Assembly (NCBI GenBank): GCA_025060195.1
Contig: JANXCQ010000022.1
Coordinates: 1-64,000 of the forward strand
Direction of reading: 5' to 3'
DNA length: 64,000 nucleotides
Source of the DNA: Gemmatales bacterium
GTDB taxonomy: Bacteria > Planctomycetota > Planctomycetia > Gemmatales > HRBIN36
Part shown: piece by piece, positions 40,551 through 50,121 of the stretch
Position numbering within the stretch: position 1 is the first letter of the stretch
How the letters are laid out: every line of letters begins with the position of its first letter
Position numbers and translations under genes: made by a program
The notes under the pieces: model-generated
Told to the model about the DNA's origin: nothing
Database searches by the model: none
Seen by the model: the letters and a program-made list of their open reading frames with translations, nothing else

Positions 40551-41534
40551 CTAGGGGATGAGCACTTCCACTTTCGCTTTCTTACGCTCTTCGAGTAATA
40601 CGCGGGCCTTGACTTCTTCGACATACACATCGAGTACGATGTCGCGGACCTGCTCGAAGGTGGTTGGTTTGCCGGGCTTGCGGTCGGTTACGGTAATCAG
40701 GTGGCAGCCGAATTCCGTGTGCACGACTTCGCTGATTTCGCCGACCTTGAGTCGGCTGGCTGTGCGAATGAACGGGTCAGTGTCGTTAGTGCGTGGCGGA
40801 AAGTAACCTAGGTCGCCTCCGAGGGCGCTACTGGGGTCTTGGGAGTATTTCTTGGCGGCCTCGGCAAAGGGTAGCCCGTTGGCGATTTCCTGCCGGATCG
40901 CTTGGAGTTGGGTGGCAATTTTCTGCCGGGTCGCATCGTCGGCATTAGGTGGCACGCGCAAGGCGATGTGGCTGGCGCGGATCACCACGCCGTCGAACAT
41001 TTCTTTGTTCGCTTCGTAATATGCCCGCAGATGTTCCTCTTTGATTTGCTGTCGGAGCCATTGGTCCCAGGCCCGCACACGTTCTAAGGCTGCGATTTCC
41101 TGCTTGAGTTTTTCGGGCGAGATACCCGATTCTTTCAGGAAGCCTTCGAGGGTTTGTCCGCGGGCCTGCAAGGCGGTTTGCAGATCGGCCAAGCGTTTCT
41201 GCAAGGTGGCTTCGTCGGGCGCGGGGAAATGCCGGGCGGCGTATTGTTTGATGAGGGCTTCGTCAATCAGCAAGGCGAGCACTTCGCGTTCGAGCAATTT
41301 ACGACGTTCTTCTGTCCAGTTTTGAGGCGGTGGTGGTAACCTCTGAAGCGCTGCTTGTAGGTCGCGCCAGAGGATGGCTTCTCCGTTCACGATGGCTACG
41401 GGTTTATCGCCCGGCGTGGTGCTCGGCTGCTGCGCGACCATTTCTCCCGTAGCGTAGCTGATCAGGGTAAGCAGCGCCAGGAACAGTCTTGCGAGCCCCG
41501 GATTGCTAGATTCCAGTTTTGATAATCGGATCAT
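40551..41534 (-). CDS. parvulin-type peptidyl-prolyl cis-trans isomerase (SurA/PrsA-like)
   Basis: RASHIALRVP, FAEAAKKYSQDPSSALGGDLGYF, GEISEVVHTEFGCHLITVTDR. Confidence 0.92.
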   Translation of the reverse strand: MIRLSKLESSNPGLARLFLALLTLISYATGEMVAQQPSTTPGDKPVAIVNGEAILWRDLQAALQRLPPPPQNWTEERRKLLEREVLALLIDEALIKQYAARHFPAPDEATLQKRLADLQTALQARGQTLEGFLKESGISPEKLKQEIAALERVRAWDQWLRQQIKEEHLRAYYEANKEMFDGVVIRASHIALRVPPNADDATRQKIATQLQAIRQEIANGLPFAEAAKKYSQDPSSALGGDLGYFPPRTNDTDPFIRTASRLKVGEISEVVHTEFGCHLITVTDRKPGKPTTFEQVRDIVLDVYVEEVKARVLLEERKKAKVEVLIP

Positions 41535-41788
41535 ACCTGGCCCCTTTTGCCCATGCCTGCGAGCAAGTTCCCCGTTTTTCCTTTTACGATGTGGGCAGTC
41601 TCATGCGACAGTCGGTCGGTGACATAGCCTGTATGTGGCGAAACGCTAGTCCAGTTTTGCGTACGTCGGCGAGGCTTCGTGGTTGTGGTGTAACTGTGTC
41701 AGGACTTGGTCTGCGTGGGCAGCGGCTTGGAATTTGCGGCCCCTTGGGTGACAGGGGTGGTGCTGTGTTACTGCGGGAACTGATGATT

Positions 41789-42895
41789 TCAGTGGCCGAT
41801 GTATTTAGCGTAGAGGGTGCGGGCGCGTTCTACGTCGCTGGTGCCTTTGATGATGGCGCGGCCGTCGGGAAATACTGTGAACTCGTAGCCTTCGACATGG
41901 AACTTGAGCAAGAATTGATTGTATGTGACCTCGCCTAGGCCGCGTAATCGTTGGGCTAATTCGGCGAAGTCGAGGCGAGTGGCGCTGCGCTGGGCCACTT
42001 GTACTGCATTGCGTCCGCACAGGGCCGTGGTGTGTGAACCCATTTTCCCTTCGAGCCAGTCGAACTGCCGACGTTTACAGCAAGGGCAATCCACTTTGTC
42101 TTTGAGTCGGCTGATTTTGAATTGGCGGAGTACGTTGTCCCAAACGTCCACGTAAATGAGATCGCGATTGACGGCTTCGAGGTGGCCTGTGAGGAGTTTG
42201 AGTGCTTCCGCGGCCTGGAAACTGGCGACGATGTGGACTGCCGGTGCGAGTACCCCGGCGGTTTCGCAGGTTGGGGCCATGCCTGGAGGCGGCGCTGATT
42301 CGATGACGCAGCGTAGACAGGGCGTCTCTCCCGGCAGGATTACCATCACTTGGCCATGACTGCCGATACAGCCGCCATAGATCCAAGGTTTGCCGGTATA
42401 GATGGCCGCGTCGTTGATCAGGTAGCGTACTTCAAAGTTGTCTGTGCCATCGAGGATCAGGTCCACGTCGCGGATCAGGTCGAGGATGTTGGTGTGGTCA
42501 ATGTCGGCGACCACGGGTTCGATCTGCACGGTCGAATTGACGCGACGGAGAATGCGGGCTGCGGCTACCGCTTTGGGGAGATTCTCGGCTACGTCTTGCT
42601 CGTCGAAGAGGACTTGCCGTTGGAGATTGTGCAGTTCGATGAAATCGCGGTCGACGATGCGGACGAAACCGACGCCTGCCCGCACCAGGAGGTTAGCCAA
42701 CACCGTTCCCAGCGCCCCGCAACCGCATAAGGTAACGCGGCTGGCCAGCAATTTTCGCTGTCCTGCCTCGCCGATGCCCGGAAACTTCATCTGCCGACTA
42801 TAGCGCTCCAGGCTTATCGGCGTCGCACTCTCGTGGGCAGTCGCAAGGCCGCTGGATGGCTCGTGAGAATGTTCGCTTTGCATAGTTCCGTGCAT
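41789..42895 (-). CDS. ThiF/MoeB-family E1-like adenylyltransferase
   Basis: RYSRQMKFPGIGEAGQRKLLASRVTLCGCGALGTVLANLLVRAGVG, DGTDNFEVRYLINDAAI, CPCCKRR zinc motif. Confidence 0.93.
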   Translation of the reverse strand: MHGTMQSEHSHEPSSGLATAHESATPISLERYSRQMKFPGIGEAGQRKLLASRVTLCGCGALGTVLANLLVRAGVGFVRIVDRDFIELHNLQRQVLFDEQDVAENLPKAVAAARILRRVNSTVQIEPVVADIDHTNILDLIRDVDLILDGTDNFEVRYLINDAAIYTGKPWIYGGCIGSHGQVMVILPGETPCLRCVIESAPPPGMAPTCETAGVLAPAVHIVASFQAAEALKLLTGHLEAVNRDLIYVDVWDNVLRQFKISRLKDKVDCPCCKRRQFDWLEGKMGSHTTALCGRNAVQVAQRSATRLDFAELAQRLRGLGEVTYNQFLLKFHVEGYEFTVFPDGRAIIKGTSDVERARTLYAKYIGH

Positions 42896-42975
42896 ACGCC
42901 TCCCGCTGCGGGATTGACACGCATTTATTTTCCCTAATCATACGAACACCCTGACCTGAGTGCCTAGTAAATTGT

Positions 42976-44712
42976 CTAACAACCGCTCGTTATTCTGGCT
43001 GAGCGGGAGGGCTCTTGCAGATCGCCGATGTAAAAGACGTAGATTTGATCCCACTTGTTAGACTCGATACCTGCAAGGATCAGAAATTGGCCATCCGAGG
43101 TGAGTTGGATGATCGTGTCAGTCACTCTGTCTCTTGCAGGGAGCCGAATTATGCCGACACGCCGCTCATGGGCCAAGGACCATATTTCCATCTCTCTTTC
43201 GTTGTGTCGCCCTAAAATCACATGCTCGCCGTCTGGTAGCGCGATGAAAATCTGGGGCATATGCACCGGCAGAGCGCATAACTCTTTGCCATTGGGGATG
43301 GTAAATATGCGCGGGCCCTGAGTCGGCAGGCCAACAGCGACATACCGGCCCGACGGGTCTACGACCAAGTGGCGCCGGAGGATGTGCTCTCGAGGCTCGT
43401 TTGCTTCGATGCGGATACGTTTGTGCTCCCGGAATCGGTCTATGTCCCATAAAACGATTTCGTTTCGAGGCCCGTTGAGAAATATGGCCCACCTTCCGTC
43501 CCTGCTTAGCCCAGCGGTTTCCCCATAATACACCATGCATCGGACGATGCGGACTTCCTGCAGTTTTTTACCCGCTGTAAGGTCATAAGTGGCCAGCCAA
43601 GCATCGCGATGTCCGCCCGGCACCGGAGGTTCATCGGGCCGTGCTTCGGCGGCTGGAATGGAAGCTAAGATTACCGCTAACTTCTTGTTCTGATTCACGG
43701 CCACAAGGGGGTATTGAAGGTTTTCGGGTAACTGAGTTGGCCACAATAGTTTACCAGTGGCTAATTCCCGTTGGACTAACCAAAACGTGGACGGGAACAC
43801 TAAACCCGGCTTGAGTTCTCCGCCGGGGAAGCCTTCGATGGTGAGGACGGTAGTTCCTGCAGGTCCGATAACAGCCTGCATCACGTCAGCACGGGGGCCA
43901 AATTGGTTTGCAGGCCCAAGGTCAAAAGGCCAGCTGACGAGAGGCCTCCCTGTCACGAGGTGGCGCACTTCCAACTGGCGGCGGGTAATGCTGAGCCCTT
44001 CAACCCTCCCCGGCATGTCCGCCCTGATAACCAGGGCCACCTGATCTTGTTGCGCTACGACGCACCCTATCAGTATAGACGACTTTAAGTGGCTCTTGGC
44101 CTCGAGAGGGGCAGCCCTGCGAATCACGCGCACTAACCGCTGGTTTTCTCGGGCGAGCTGACGCCAGACATGGTGCACTTCGTGGTTGTGGCTGTCGAGG
44201 GTCAGGTAGATACCAGCGAGCGTACGTCGGCGTTCAGGATCGTTCACTTGGTTCAGTTGGGGCCAACGCTGCCAGAGCGGTTGCAGAATTTTGTGCCGAA
44301 ATTCCCGCCAACGTGGCCGCAAATCGGGCGCCTCTTCCGCAAGTTCCTCTGCGGCCGACCACGCCAGAAACAGACCCGCCAAATCGTCTTCACGCACAGC
44401 CTGGACATCCCAGCACTTGAGCAGGCTCTCCGCCACATGGTGCGCGACAAACTGGCTTAGGATCGGCTGCCAGCGCCGACGTTCGCGCACCTCTGTGTAC
44501 TTTTTGAACCAGTCCAGCCTCTGAGATAGACGATAACCTATCTCACCAACATTACGCCAGCTAAAATTGGGTGCCGAGCCGAAGTACTCAGTAAATTCTG
44601 TAAGCCCCTTCACCCCGGCGGTTATGCCGTTCAAGAGAGTCTTAATTATCTGGCGCCGATACCATTCATTCTCGGCAGCCGTGGCAACTTGGGCCAGACG
44701 CTCATAGTCCAT
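42976..44712 (-). CDS. hypothetical protein with WD40/beta-propeller-like repeats
   Basis: LSRDGRWAIFLNGPRNEIVLWDIDR, VDPSGRYVAVGLPTQGPRIFTI type repeats. Confidence 0.65.
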   Translation of the reverse strand: MDYERLAQVATAAENEWYRRQIIKTLLNGITAGVKGLTEFTEYFGSAPNFSWRNVGEIGYRLSQRLDWFKKYTEVRERRRWQPILSQFVAHHVAESLLKCWDVQAVREDDLAGLFLAWSAAEELAEEAPDLRPRWREFRHKILQPLWQRWPQLNQVNDPERRRTLAGIYLTLDSHNHEVHHVWRQLARENQRLVRVIRRAAPLEAKSHLKSSILIGCVVAQQDQVALVIRADMPGRVEGLSITRRQLEVRHLVTGRPLVSWPFDLGPANQFGPRADVMQAVIGPAGTTVLTIEGFPGGELKPGLVFPSTFWLVQRELATGKLLWPTQLPENLQYPLVAVNQNKKLAVILASIPAAEARPDEPPVPGGHRDAWLATYDLTAGKKLQEVRIVRCMVYYGETAGLSRDGRWAIFLNGPRNEIVLWDIDRFREHKRIRIEANEPREHILRRHLVVDPSGRYVAVGLPTQGPRIFTIPNGKELCALPVHMPQIFIALPDGEHVILGRHNEREMEIWSLAHERRVGIIRLPARDRVTDTIIQLTSDGQFLILAGIESNKWDQIYVFYIGDLQEPSRSARITSGC

Positions 44713-44766
44713 CTCGAAACAAGGGTCGTAACGCGTTAGGTTTTCTAACAGGTCTAAACCAATTTT

Positions 44767-45030
44767 TTACACAGTGATACGGCGGTCTAGTTCTTTCCGG
44801 GGCAAGCCTGGCTCATTCAGCTTGGGTAGTGGAGGGGCCTCAGCTAGCCAATGGTCGGTGACGACCGAGATATGCGAGCGCCAATTTTCAAGGTCGCTGG
44901 TGCCTGCGTTGGGCTGGTTCGGTACTTGCGCTAAGGATTGGCTTGGCCCAGTCAGGCGCACGCCGATGAGCCAAAAGACAAATAACACGGCGAGCCCTAA
45001 CCCCGTCAGCGCCACACCTGTCCGCAACAT
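44767..45030 (-). CDS. small membrane-anchored/exported protein
   Basis: MLRTGVALTGLGLAVLFVFWLIGV N-terminal TM; ATG 45030. Confidence 0.55.
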   Translation of the reverse strand: MLRTGVALTGLGLAVLFVFWLIGVRLTGPSQSLAQVPNQPNAGTSDLENWRSHISVVTDHWLAEAPPLPKLNEPGLPRKELDRRITV

Positions 45031-45160
45031 GATCGTCGCTCCGAATAGTGGGAGATGGTCTGCATGGAGACCGGCGCGATGTCCCCGGCGCCGACTTGAA
45101 ATAGTCCGCGCCTTGGCGCTGCTTGTACCCGCGAAGGGGTCGGTCGCAAGGTACGTGCGG

Positions 45161-45433
45161 TTAGCCGCCGGCGACTGCGGGAATGATGCTGATCTGATCG
45201 CCGTCTTTAACGGGCGTGTCGAGATTGTCCAGGAAGCGAATATCTTCGTCGTTGAGATAGACGTTAACAAATCGGCGAATCTGGTTCCCGTCGAAGAGCC
45301 GTTGGCGCAGCTCGGGAAATTGGCGGGTAACGTCGTCGAGGACTTGGCCAACGGTTTGGCCTTGACCGAGAACCGTCTCGTGGCCTTGAGTATGAATCCG
45401 CAGCGGAGAAGGAATCTGCACCGCAATCGCCAT
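45161..45433 (-). CDS. ThiS/MoaD-family sulfur-carrier protein
   Basis: Ubiquitin-like sequence, ...TPVKDGDQISIIPAVAGG ends in the diglycine required for thiocarboxylation; ATG 45433. Confidence 0.92.
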   Translation of the reverse strand: MAIAVQIPSPLRIHTQGHETVLGQGQTVGQVLDDVTRQFPELRQRLFDGNQIRRFVNVYLNDEDIRFLDNLDTPVKDGDQISIIPAVAGG

Positions 45434-45435
45434 GA

Positions 45436-45792
45436 TTATCCTCGCAGTGCCAGCATGTGGACAATAATGCCGCAGGCCCAGAAGGTGGTGACAAAGCTGA
45501 GACAGTCGCCAACGGTCAGCCACCAGGGTCGTGCGCGTCCCGCTTCCCAGACCAAGCGCTCAATCCGACGCCATTGGACGTGCAAAATCAGGCCCAGGAG
45601 CAGCAGATAAGTTTCCAGGGTCAGCTTCAGTTCCAGCCAGCGTCCTTGTAACAATGCTATGCTGAGCAACACTTGTGCGGTCATGTAAAAAATGAGCACT
45701 CCCCAACCGACTATCCCCAGCACACGGGCTTCCTGCGGTAATGGGGGCGGTTCTACAGAGGCGTCGGGCCAATCAAATTCCGAGGCAGACAT
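45436..45792 (-). CDS. small membrane protein
   Basis: Several TM segments; 2-nt gap to ThiS/MoaD gene. Confidence 0.65.
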   Translation of the reverse strand: MSASEFDWPDASVEPPPLPQEARVLGIVGWGVLIFYMTAQVLLSIALLQGRWLELKLTLETYLLLLGLILHVQWRRIERLVWEAGRARPWWLTVGDCLSFVTTFWACGIIVHMLALRG

Positions 45793-45843
45793 CGCCAGTT
45801 TCCTGGGGTCGCTCCGGGACAGGACGAGCTTCGTTCGCTAACT

Positions 45844-47139
45844 TTATTGTACCAAGGCCAGTTGCTTATCTGCGAGGCGTACGGGAGCAACTGTGCTTTG
45901 GCCCGCCTCGAGAAGCTGCTCGAATTCCTCCAGACGTGGGGCGATGCTGGGCGCCTCTTTTAACACTCCGTAAAGCGCTTCCTGAGTTTTCAGGCCGTTG
46001 CCTGTGATGCACAGAACGATTTCTTCGTCGCGTGAAATGTGCCCCTGATCGATGAGCTTTCGCGCCACGGCCAAAGTTACGCCACCTGCGGTCTCCGCGA
46101 ACACGCCTTCGGTTTCGGCTAGAAGAGTCATGGCCTCGGCGATTTCTTCATCGGAGGCATCCTCGGCCCAGCCACCTGTTTCGCGGATGACGCGAATGGC
46201 GAAGTAACCGTCAGCTGGGTCGCCGATGGCCAGCGAGCGGGCGATGGTCTGAGGCGATTTCACCGGCCGATGCGTGTCCCAGCCGTTTTTCACTGCCGTG
46301 CTAATCGGGGCGCAGCCGCTGGCTTGGGCACCATGCACGCGATAGCGCTGCGGCGCCACCCAGCCGAGTTGCTGCAGTTCCTGGAACGCCTTGTGGATTT
46401 TGCCGATCAGACTTCCGCCTGCCATGGGGACGACCACATGCTGCGGCAACCGCCAACCGAGTTGCTCGGCAATCTCGAAGCCCATGGATTTGGAACCTTC
46501 CGCATAAAACGGCCGTAAGTTGATGTTCACCAGTCCCCAACCGTATTTGAAGGCGATCTGGGTGCACAGCCGATTCACCTGATCGTAGGTGCCCCGCACG
46601 CGAATCAGGTGCGCACCATATACCTGCGTGCCGATGATTTTGGCCAACTCGATTTCCGCAGGCACCAAGATATAGGCGCGCAGTCCCGCCGCGGCCGCGT
46701 TAGCAGCTACGCTGTTGGCTAGGTTCCCCGTGCTGGCGCATCCCACGGTATCAAAGCCGAATTCGCGAGCCTTGCTCAAGGCCACGGCCACGACCCGGTC
46801 TTTGAAGGATAATGTGGGAAAGTTCACCGCGTCGTTTTTGATCCACAGTCGCCGCACACCGAGCGCTTCAGCCAGGCGTGGCGCTGGGAGCAACGGCGTC
46901 CCGCCTACGTGGAGGCCGACGGTCGGCTCACCGTCCAACGGTAACAGTTCGCGGTAACGCCACATGGTGAACGGTCTTTTTTCGACGTCCTGTCGGCGAA
47001 CCTGCTGAGCGATCGCCGCATAATCATAGTCCACTTCCAGCGGGCCAAAATCGTCCGAACAGAAATTGATCGGTTCCTGCGCATAGCTTTTGCCACACAA
47101 CCGACATTTCAAGCCGCGTACCAAGGTGGTCTTCACCAT
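45844..47139 (-). CDS. thrC: threonine synthase-like fold-type II PLP enzyme
   Basis: PTLSFKDRVVAVAL PLP-Lys motif, STGNLANSVAA, N-terminal CRLCGKSYAQEPINFC zinc-ribbon-like segment. Confidence 0.88.
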   Translation of the reverse strand: MVKTTLVRGLKCRLCGKSYAQEPINFCSDDFGPLEVDYDYAAIAQQVRRQDVEKRPFTMWRYRELLPLDGEPTVGLHVGGTPLLPAPRLAEALGVRRLWIKNDAVNFPTLSFKDRVVAVALSKAREFGFDTVGCASTGNLANSVAANAAAAGLRAYILVPAEIELAKIIGTQVYGAHLIRVRGTYDQVNRLCTQIAFKYGWGLVNINLRPFYAEGSKSMGFEIAEQLGWRLPQHVVVPMAGGSLIGKIHKAFQELQQLGWVAPQRYRVHGAQASGCAPISTAVKNGWDTHRPVKSPQTIARSLAIGDPADGYFAIRVIRETGGWAEDASDEEIAEAMTLLAETEGVFAETAGGVTLAVARKLIDQGHISRDEEIVLCITGNGLKTQEALYGVLKEAPSIAPRLEEFEQLLEAGQSTVAPVRLADKQLALVQ

Positions 47140-47314
47140 AAGCCTCCTCGATGCCTACTGGGAAAAGGGTCGTATCATGCGGACACAGTGACATTGCGTT
47201 GTCCGAGCGGAGTTAGCGTAAGCCTGAACCACCGCTGGTCCGAACGCTCGCTACGCTTCAGAGTGCCCCAACCCGACCAGCGAACAGGCTCGACGTCCGA
47301 CCGCTCCTGGGATC

Positions 47315-47347
47315 AAAAACGCCTCTCCCCGGGGTCGAGAAGAGGCG
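47315..47347 (-). terminator. riboswitch expression-platform intrinsic terminator
   Basis: Minus strand CGCCTCTTCTCGACCCCGGGGAGAGGCGTTTTT. Confidence 0.9.
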
Positions 47348-47362
47348 CAAGAATCGTGCTTA

Positions 47363-47481
47363 CGCATCTCATCTCTCCCGGTTCGCTGGCCGGGCGGGAA
47401 TTAGCACCTGACGCCGAGTCGCTCGGCCGGTTGCTGTGGCTTCACCGGGCCCGTTCCCTCCGCCACTCTGGATAAGACGCG
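47363..47481 (-). promoter_or_regulatory. SAM-I (S-box) riboswitch
   Basis: Minus strand CTTATCCAGAGTGGCGGAGGGAACGGGCCCGGTGAAGCCACAGCAACC...AGGTGCTAATTCC...GAGAGATGAGATGCG; P1 CGCGTCTTATC / GATGAGATGCG pairs along 11 positions. Confidence 0.97.
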
Positions 47482-47675
47482 TTGGCTAAGCTCGTTCCCA
47501 GAGCGCGCACACGCGACTGTTGCGACAATTTCCCTCGATTCTAGAATCGCCGCGCACCCCAGGCAAGGGCCGCCTCTAATTTTTCCTGCCCCACCCCTTG
47601 ACACGTCGAACCGCCCAACAGTTTTTCTGCCCCGCCTCAGCCGAGTCACGCCGACCGTTGCACGACCCTTGCCGC

Positions 47676-48191
47676 TTACGCCCAACCATTGAGTCGAAGG
47701 AAAGTCTCACGCCAATGATATTGTTCTAATAATCCCTCAGTCGGTCGCCCCAGAATTTTGCATGCCACGTACAACGCCTCGACACTGGCCAACCCATTGG
47801 CAGGATCGGGAAACCATTTCGACACCCGCGGATAAGCCGTGCGGTAACCACGCAACGAACGCGGCGGCACATGGGCAAAGTCGCGCACCATTCGCTGGGC
47901 CCAACGCCAACTGCCATCGAGAATCAACAGCCCGTACGACGCATCCGATTCGGTCAAGGGCGGCCCTTCCGGATCGAGTCGAACATAACGGGCCAAGTCC
48001 AGAAACCGGCGCACGGGCCATGTTACCAATATCACATCGGCTCGATGCCGTAATGGCCACACAGTACACTTTTGCACCCGCTCTTTCGGATGCCGTACAA
48101 TAATCGTCGGCGGATACTCGAGCGTGATCCTCGGTTCCTGCATCATGATTCGCAACGTTTTCATCCCTTGACTAAACTTGTTCAAAGACAC
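47676..48191 (-). CDS. DTW/Tsr3-superfamily protein (acp-transferase-like)
   Basis: LLILDGSWRWAQRMV motif plus RSLRGYRTAYPRVSKWFPDPANGLASVEAL. Confidence 0.75.
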   Translation of the reverse strand: MSLNKFSQGMKTLRIMMQEPRITLEYPPTIIVRHPKERVQKCTVWPLRHRADVILVTWPVRRFLDLARYVRLDPEGPPLTESDASYGLLILDGSWRWAQRMVRDFAHVPPRSLRGYRTAYPRVSKWFPDPANGLASVEALYVACKILGRPTEGLLEQYHWRETFLRLNGWA

Positions 48192-48231
48192 GCGAATCCT
48201 GCGGTGCTCTCTGAACTATTATTCGCCAATA

Positions 48232-49971
48232 TTACTCGCCACGAACGTCCAGCACCCAGTCCTGGTCGTCCGGCGCGTGGAACCGAACTTCGTGCTCTGC
48301 GTCCTGATACTTCGCCGGTTGCGTCTTCCCGCTACGCGGATCGAACCATGATACGCTTTGAAGCGTTTTCGGCAGTGCGTCGCGCCGCAATCGCACTGTG
48401 CCCCCTCGAGGCAAATAGGCCACCACCCAGCGGTTCTTAGCAGTCGCCGATACCGTAACGAACCGCGTCACATCTCTCGCCCCCGGTTGTTCCATCAATA
48501 ATTGCGGAGCGGGGCGCAACTCGTGCCAAGGATTCGCCGTGAAATACTTTTTGGCCACGCTCACGCCACGTATCCCCTCGGTTTCCAACCCCTCCGTCCA
48601 GACGGGTATGATCCCTAAGCGTTCGTGGCGTTCGGCGGGACCCGGCTTATCGAGCCAGGGCCAGATCGCATGATGGCCGTAGCTTACGCCCGCCGTCGGC
48701 GTAACCAGTAACGACCAGTAAGTCGCCCGACGAATGTGATACGGCGCAAACGGTTTACCGCTGTGATACGAAGGGTGGTCCTCATAGTTCGGCTCCAGGT
48801 TGATCACTGGCTTAATGGGCGAACGCGACCAATGCTGCGCGGGCGGCCCCTCGACCAGCCAACGCAAGTGCGCCTCGTTATCACCGTGGCCCGATTGATA
48901 ACCCAGAAAATCAACCCAGGCCTCCCCGCGAAACTGCTCCCAGACCCAATTCTGCCCCGAGGGATGCAAACTCACCAACCGATCCCGCCGTCTTTGGGTG
49001 AACAACCGACGGCCCAACCGCTTCCATCGCTCTGTATCCCGATAATGACTATCCCCGCCGAGCAACCATACGACCTGATAAGCGCCCCAACGAGCGATCA
49101 GATACTCGCATAACCGCTGTGCCTCTTCTTCCGGAAGCGCCAGCCCCGGATCACTTCCGATGAGCGCCCACAGCAACACCGGCGCTGCTATCATATGGTA
49201 CTCGTTGATCAGGGCCACTTTACCATCCATTCGGCCCAGCACCTCGGGATGCACCCGCAGCCGACCCGCGCGGGAAAAGACATGTTCTTTGAGCGTCTGC
49301 TCCCCACCCCGCCATTGAGTGGAAACGAACTGAATGGCCGTGAACCCCTGCCGCTGCCGTGTCGCCAAATAACGCCGCCATTCCTCCGATGTCGCCTTAA
49401 GCACCCCGTTCCACGCTGTGTCCGCCAACCAGAAAAACGGCGTGCCATCCTGGTGCTCGATATAGGTTCCCGCCGACGCAATCCGCAACGCCCCATGTCG
49501 GTAAAGCGGATTCTTACCGCGATAGGGTCCCACGCGAAATTTCCCCCGTTGACCGTGTAAGCCGCGGTCAGCATCGGGCCTAGCCTGACTTTGCCACGAC
49601 CACTCCCCTTCCTCATCAGGGCTGAACCGCACCCGCCAGGTACGGCCACCATCCCAGAATGCTTCCCGCACTTGCATCTGGCCCGAAGGACTCATAAAAG
49701 CAACCTCGACCCGCACATCCCAGAGCGGCTCTTGATAATCCTGCTGCGCGGTAAACGTTACCTCATAAACCCCCCAACGGTGCACATCAAACGATGCACC
49801 TTGTCCGCCCACGCCAACTAACTGACCCAGCGCCACAATCGCCGCTACCACCGATGTCGCCGCCAAAACCAGCGTCCTCCTTGTGCACACTTGCATGGTG
49901 CCCATTCGCCTCCTGATACGCCCCTTCGTCACTCGACAAGCTTTTGATGATCGGGCCATCAACCTATCCAC
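48232..49971 (-). CDS. DUF4038/apiosidase-like glycoside hydrolase
   Basis: FFWLADTAWNGVLKATSEEWRRYLATRQRQGFTAIQFVSTQWRG, VVWLLGGDSHY; signal-like N-terminus. Confidence 0.85.
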   Translation of the reverse strand: MDRLMARSSKACRVTKGRIRRRMGTMQVCTRRTLVLAATSVVAAIVALGQLVGVGGQGASFDVHRWGVYEVTFTAQQDYQEPLWDVRVEVAFMSPSGQMQVREAFWDGGRTWRVRFSPDEEGEWSWQSQARPDADRGLHGQRGKFRVGPYRGKNPLYRHGALRIASAGTYIEHQDGTPFFWLADTAWNGVLKATSEEWRRYLATRQRQGFTAIQFVSTQWRGGEQTLKEHVFSRAGRLRVHPEVLGRMDGKVALINEYHMIAAPVLLWALIGSDPGLALPEEEAQRLCEYLIARWGAYQVVWLLGGDSHYRDTERWKRLGRRLFTQRRRDRLVSLHPSGQNWVWEQFRGEAWVDFLGYQSGHGDNEAHLRWLVEGPPAQHWSRSPIKPVINLEPNYEDHPSYHSGKPFAPYHIRRATYWSLLVTPTAGVSYGHHAIWPWLDKPGPAERHERLGIIPVWTEGLETEGIRGVSVAKKYFTANPWHELRPAPQLLMEQPGARDVTRFVTVSATAKNRWVVAYLPRGGTVRLRRDALPKTLQSVSWFDPRSGKTQPAKYQDAEHEVRFHAPDDQDWVLDVRGE

Positions 49972-50121
49972 AAAGTCATCACGAGACTAATGTAGAATTC
50001 CAGATGCGCCAGGCAAAACCCCTCTGCCCGCAAAATTACGCTTGCGGCCCCTGCTTGTTGAGTTTGCTGTCCATTCGCAACACGACCGCGAGGGAACGAA
50101 CCTGCCAGAACGACAAACGCT

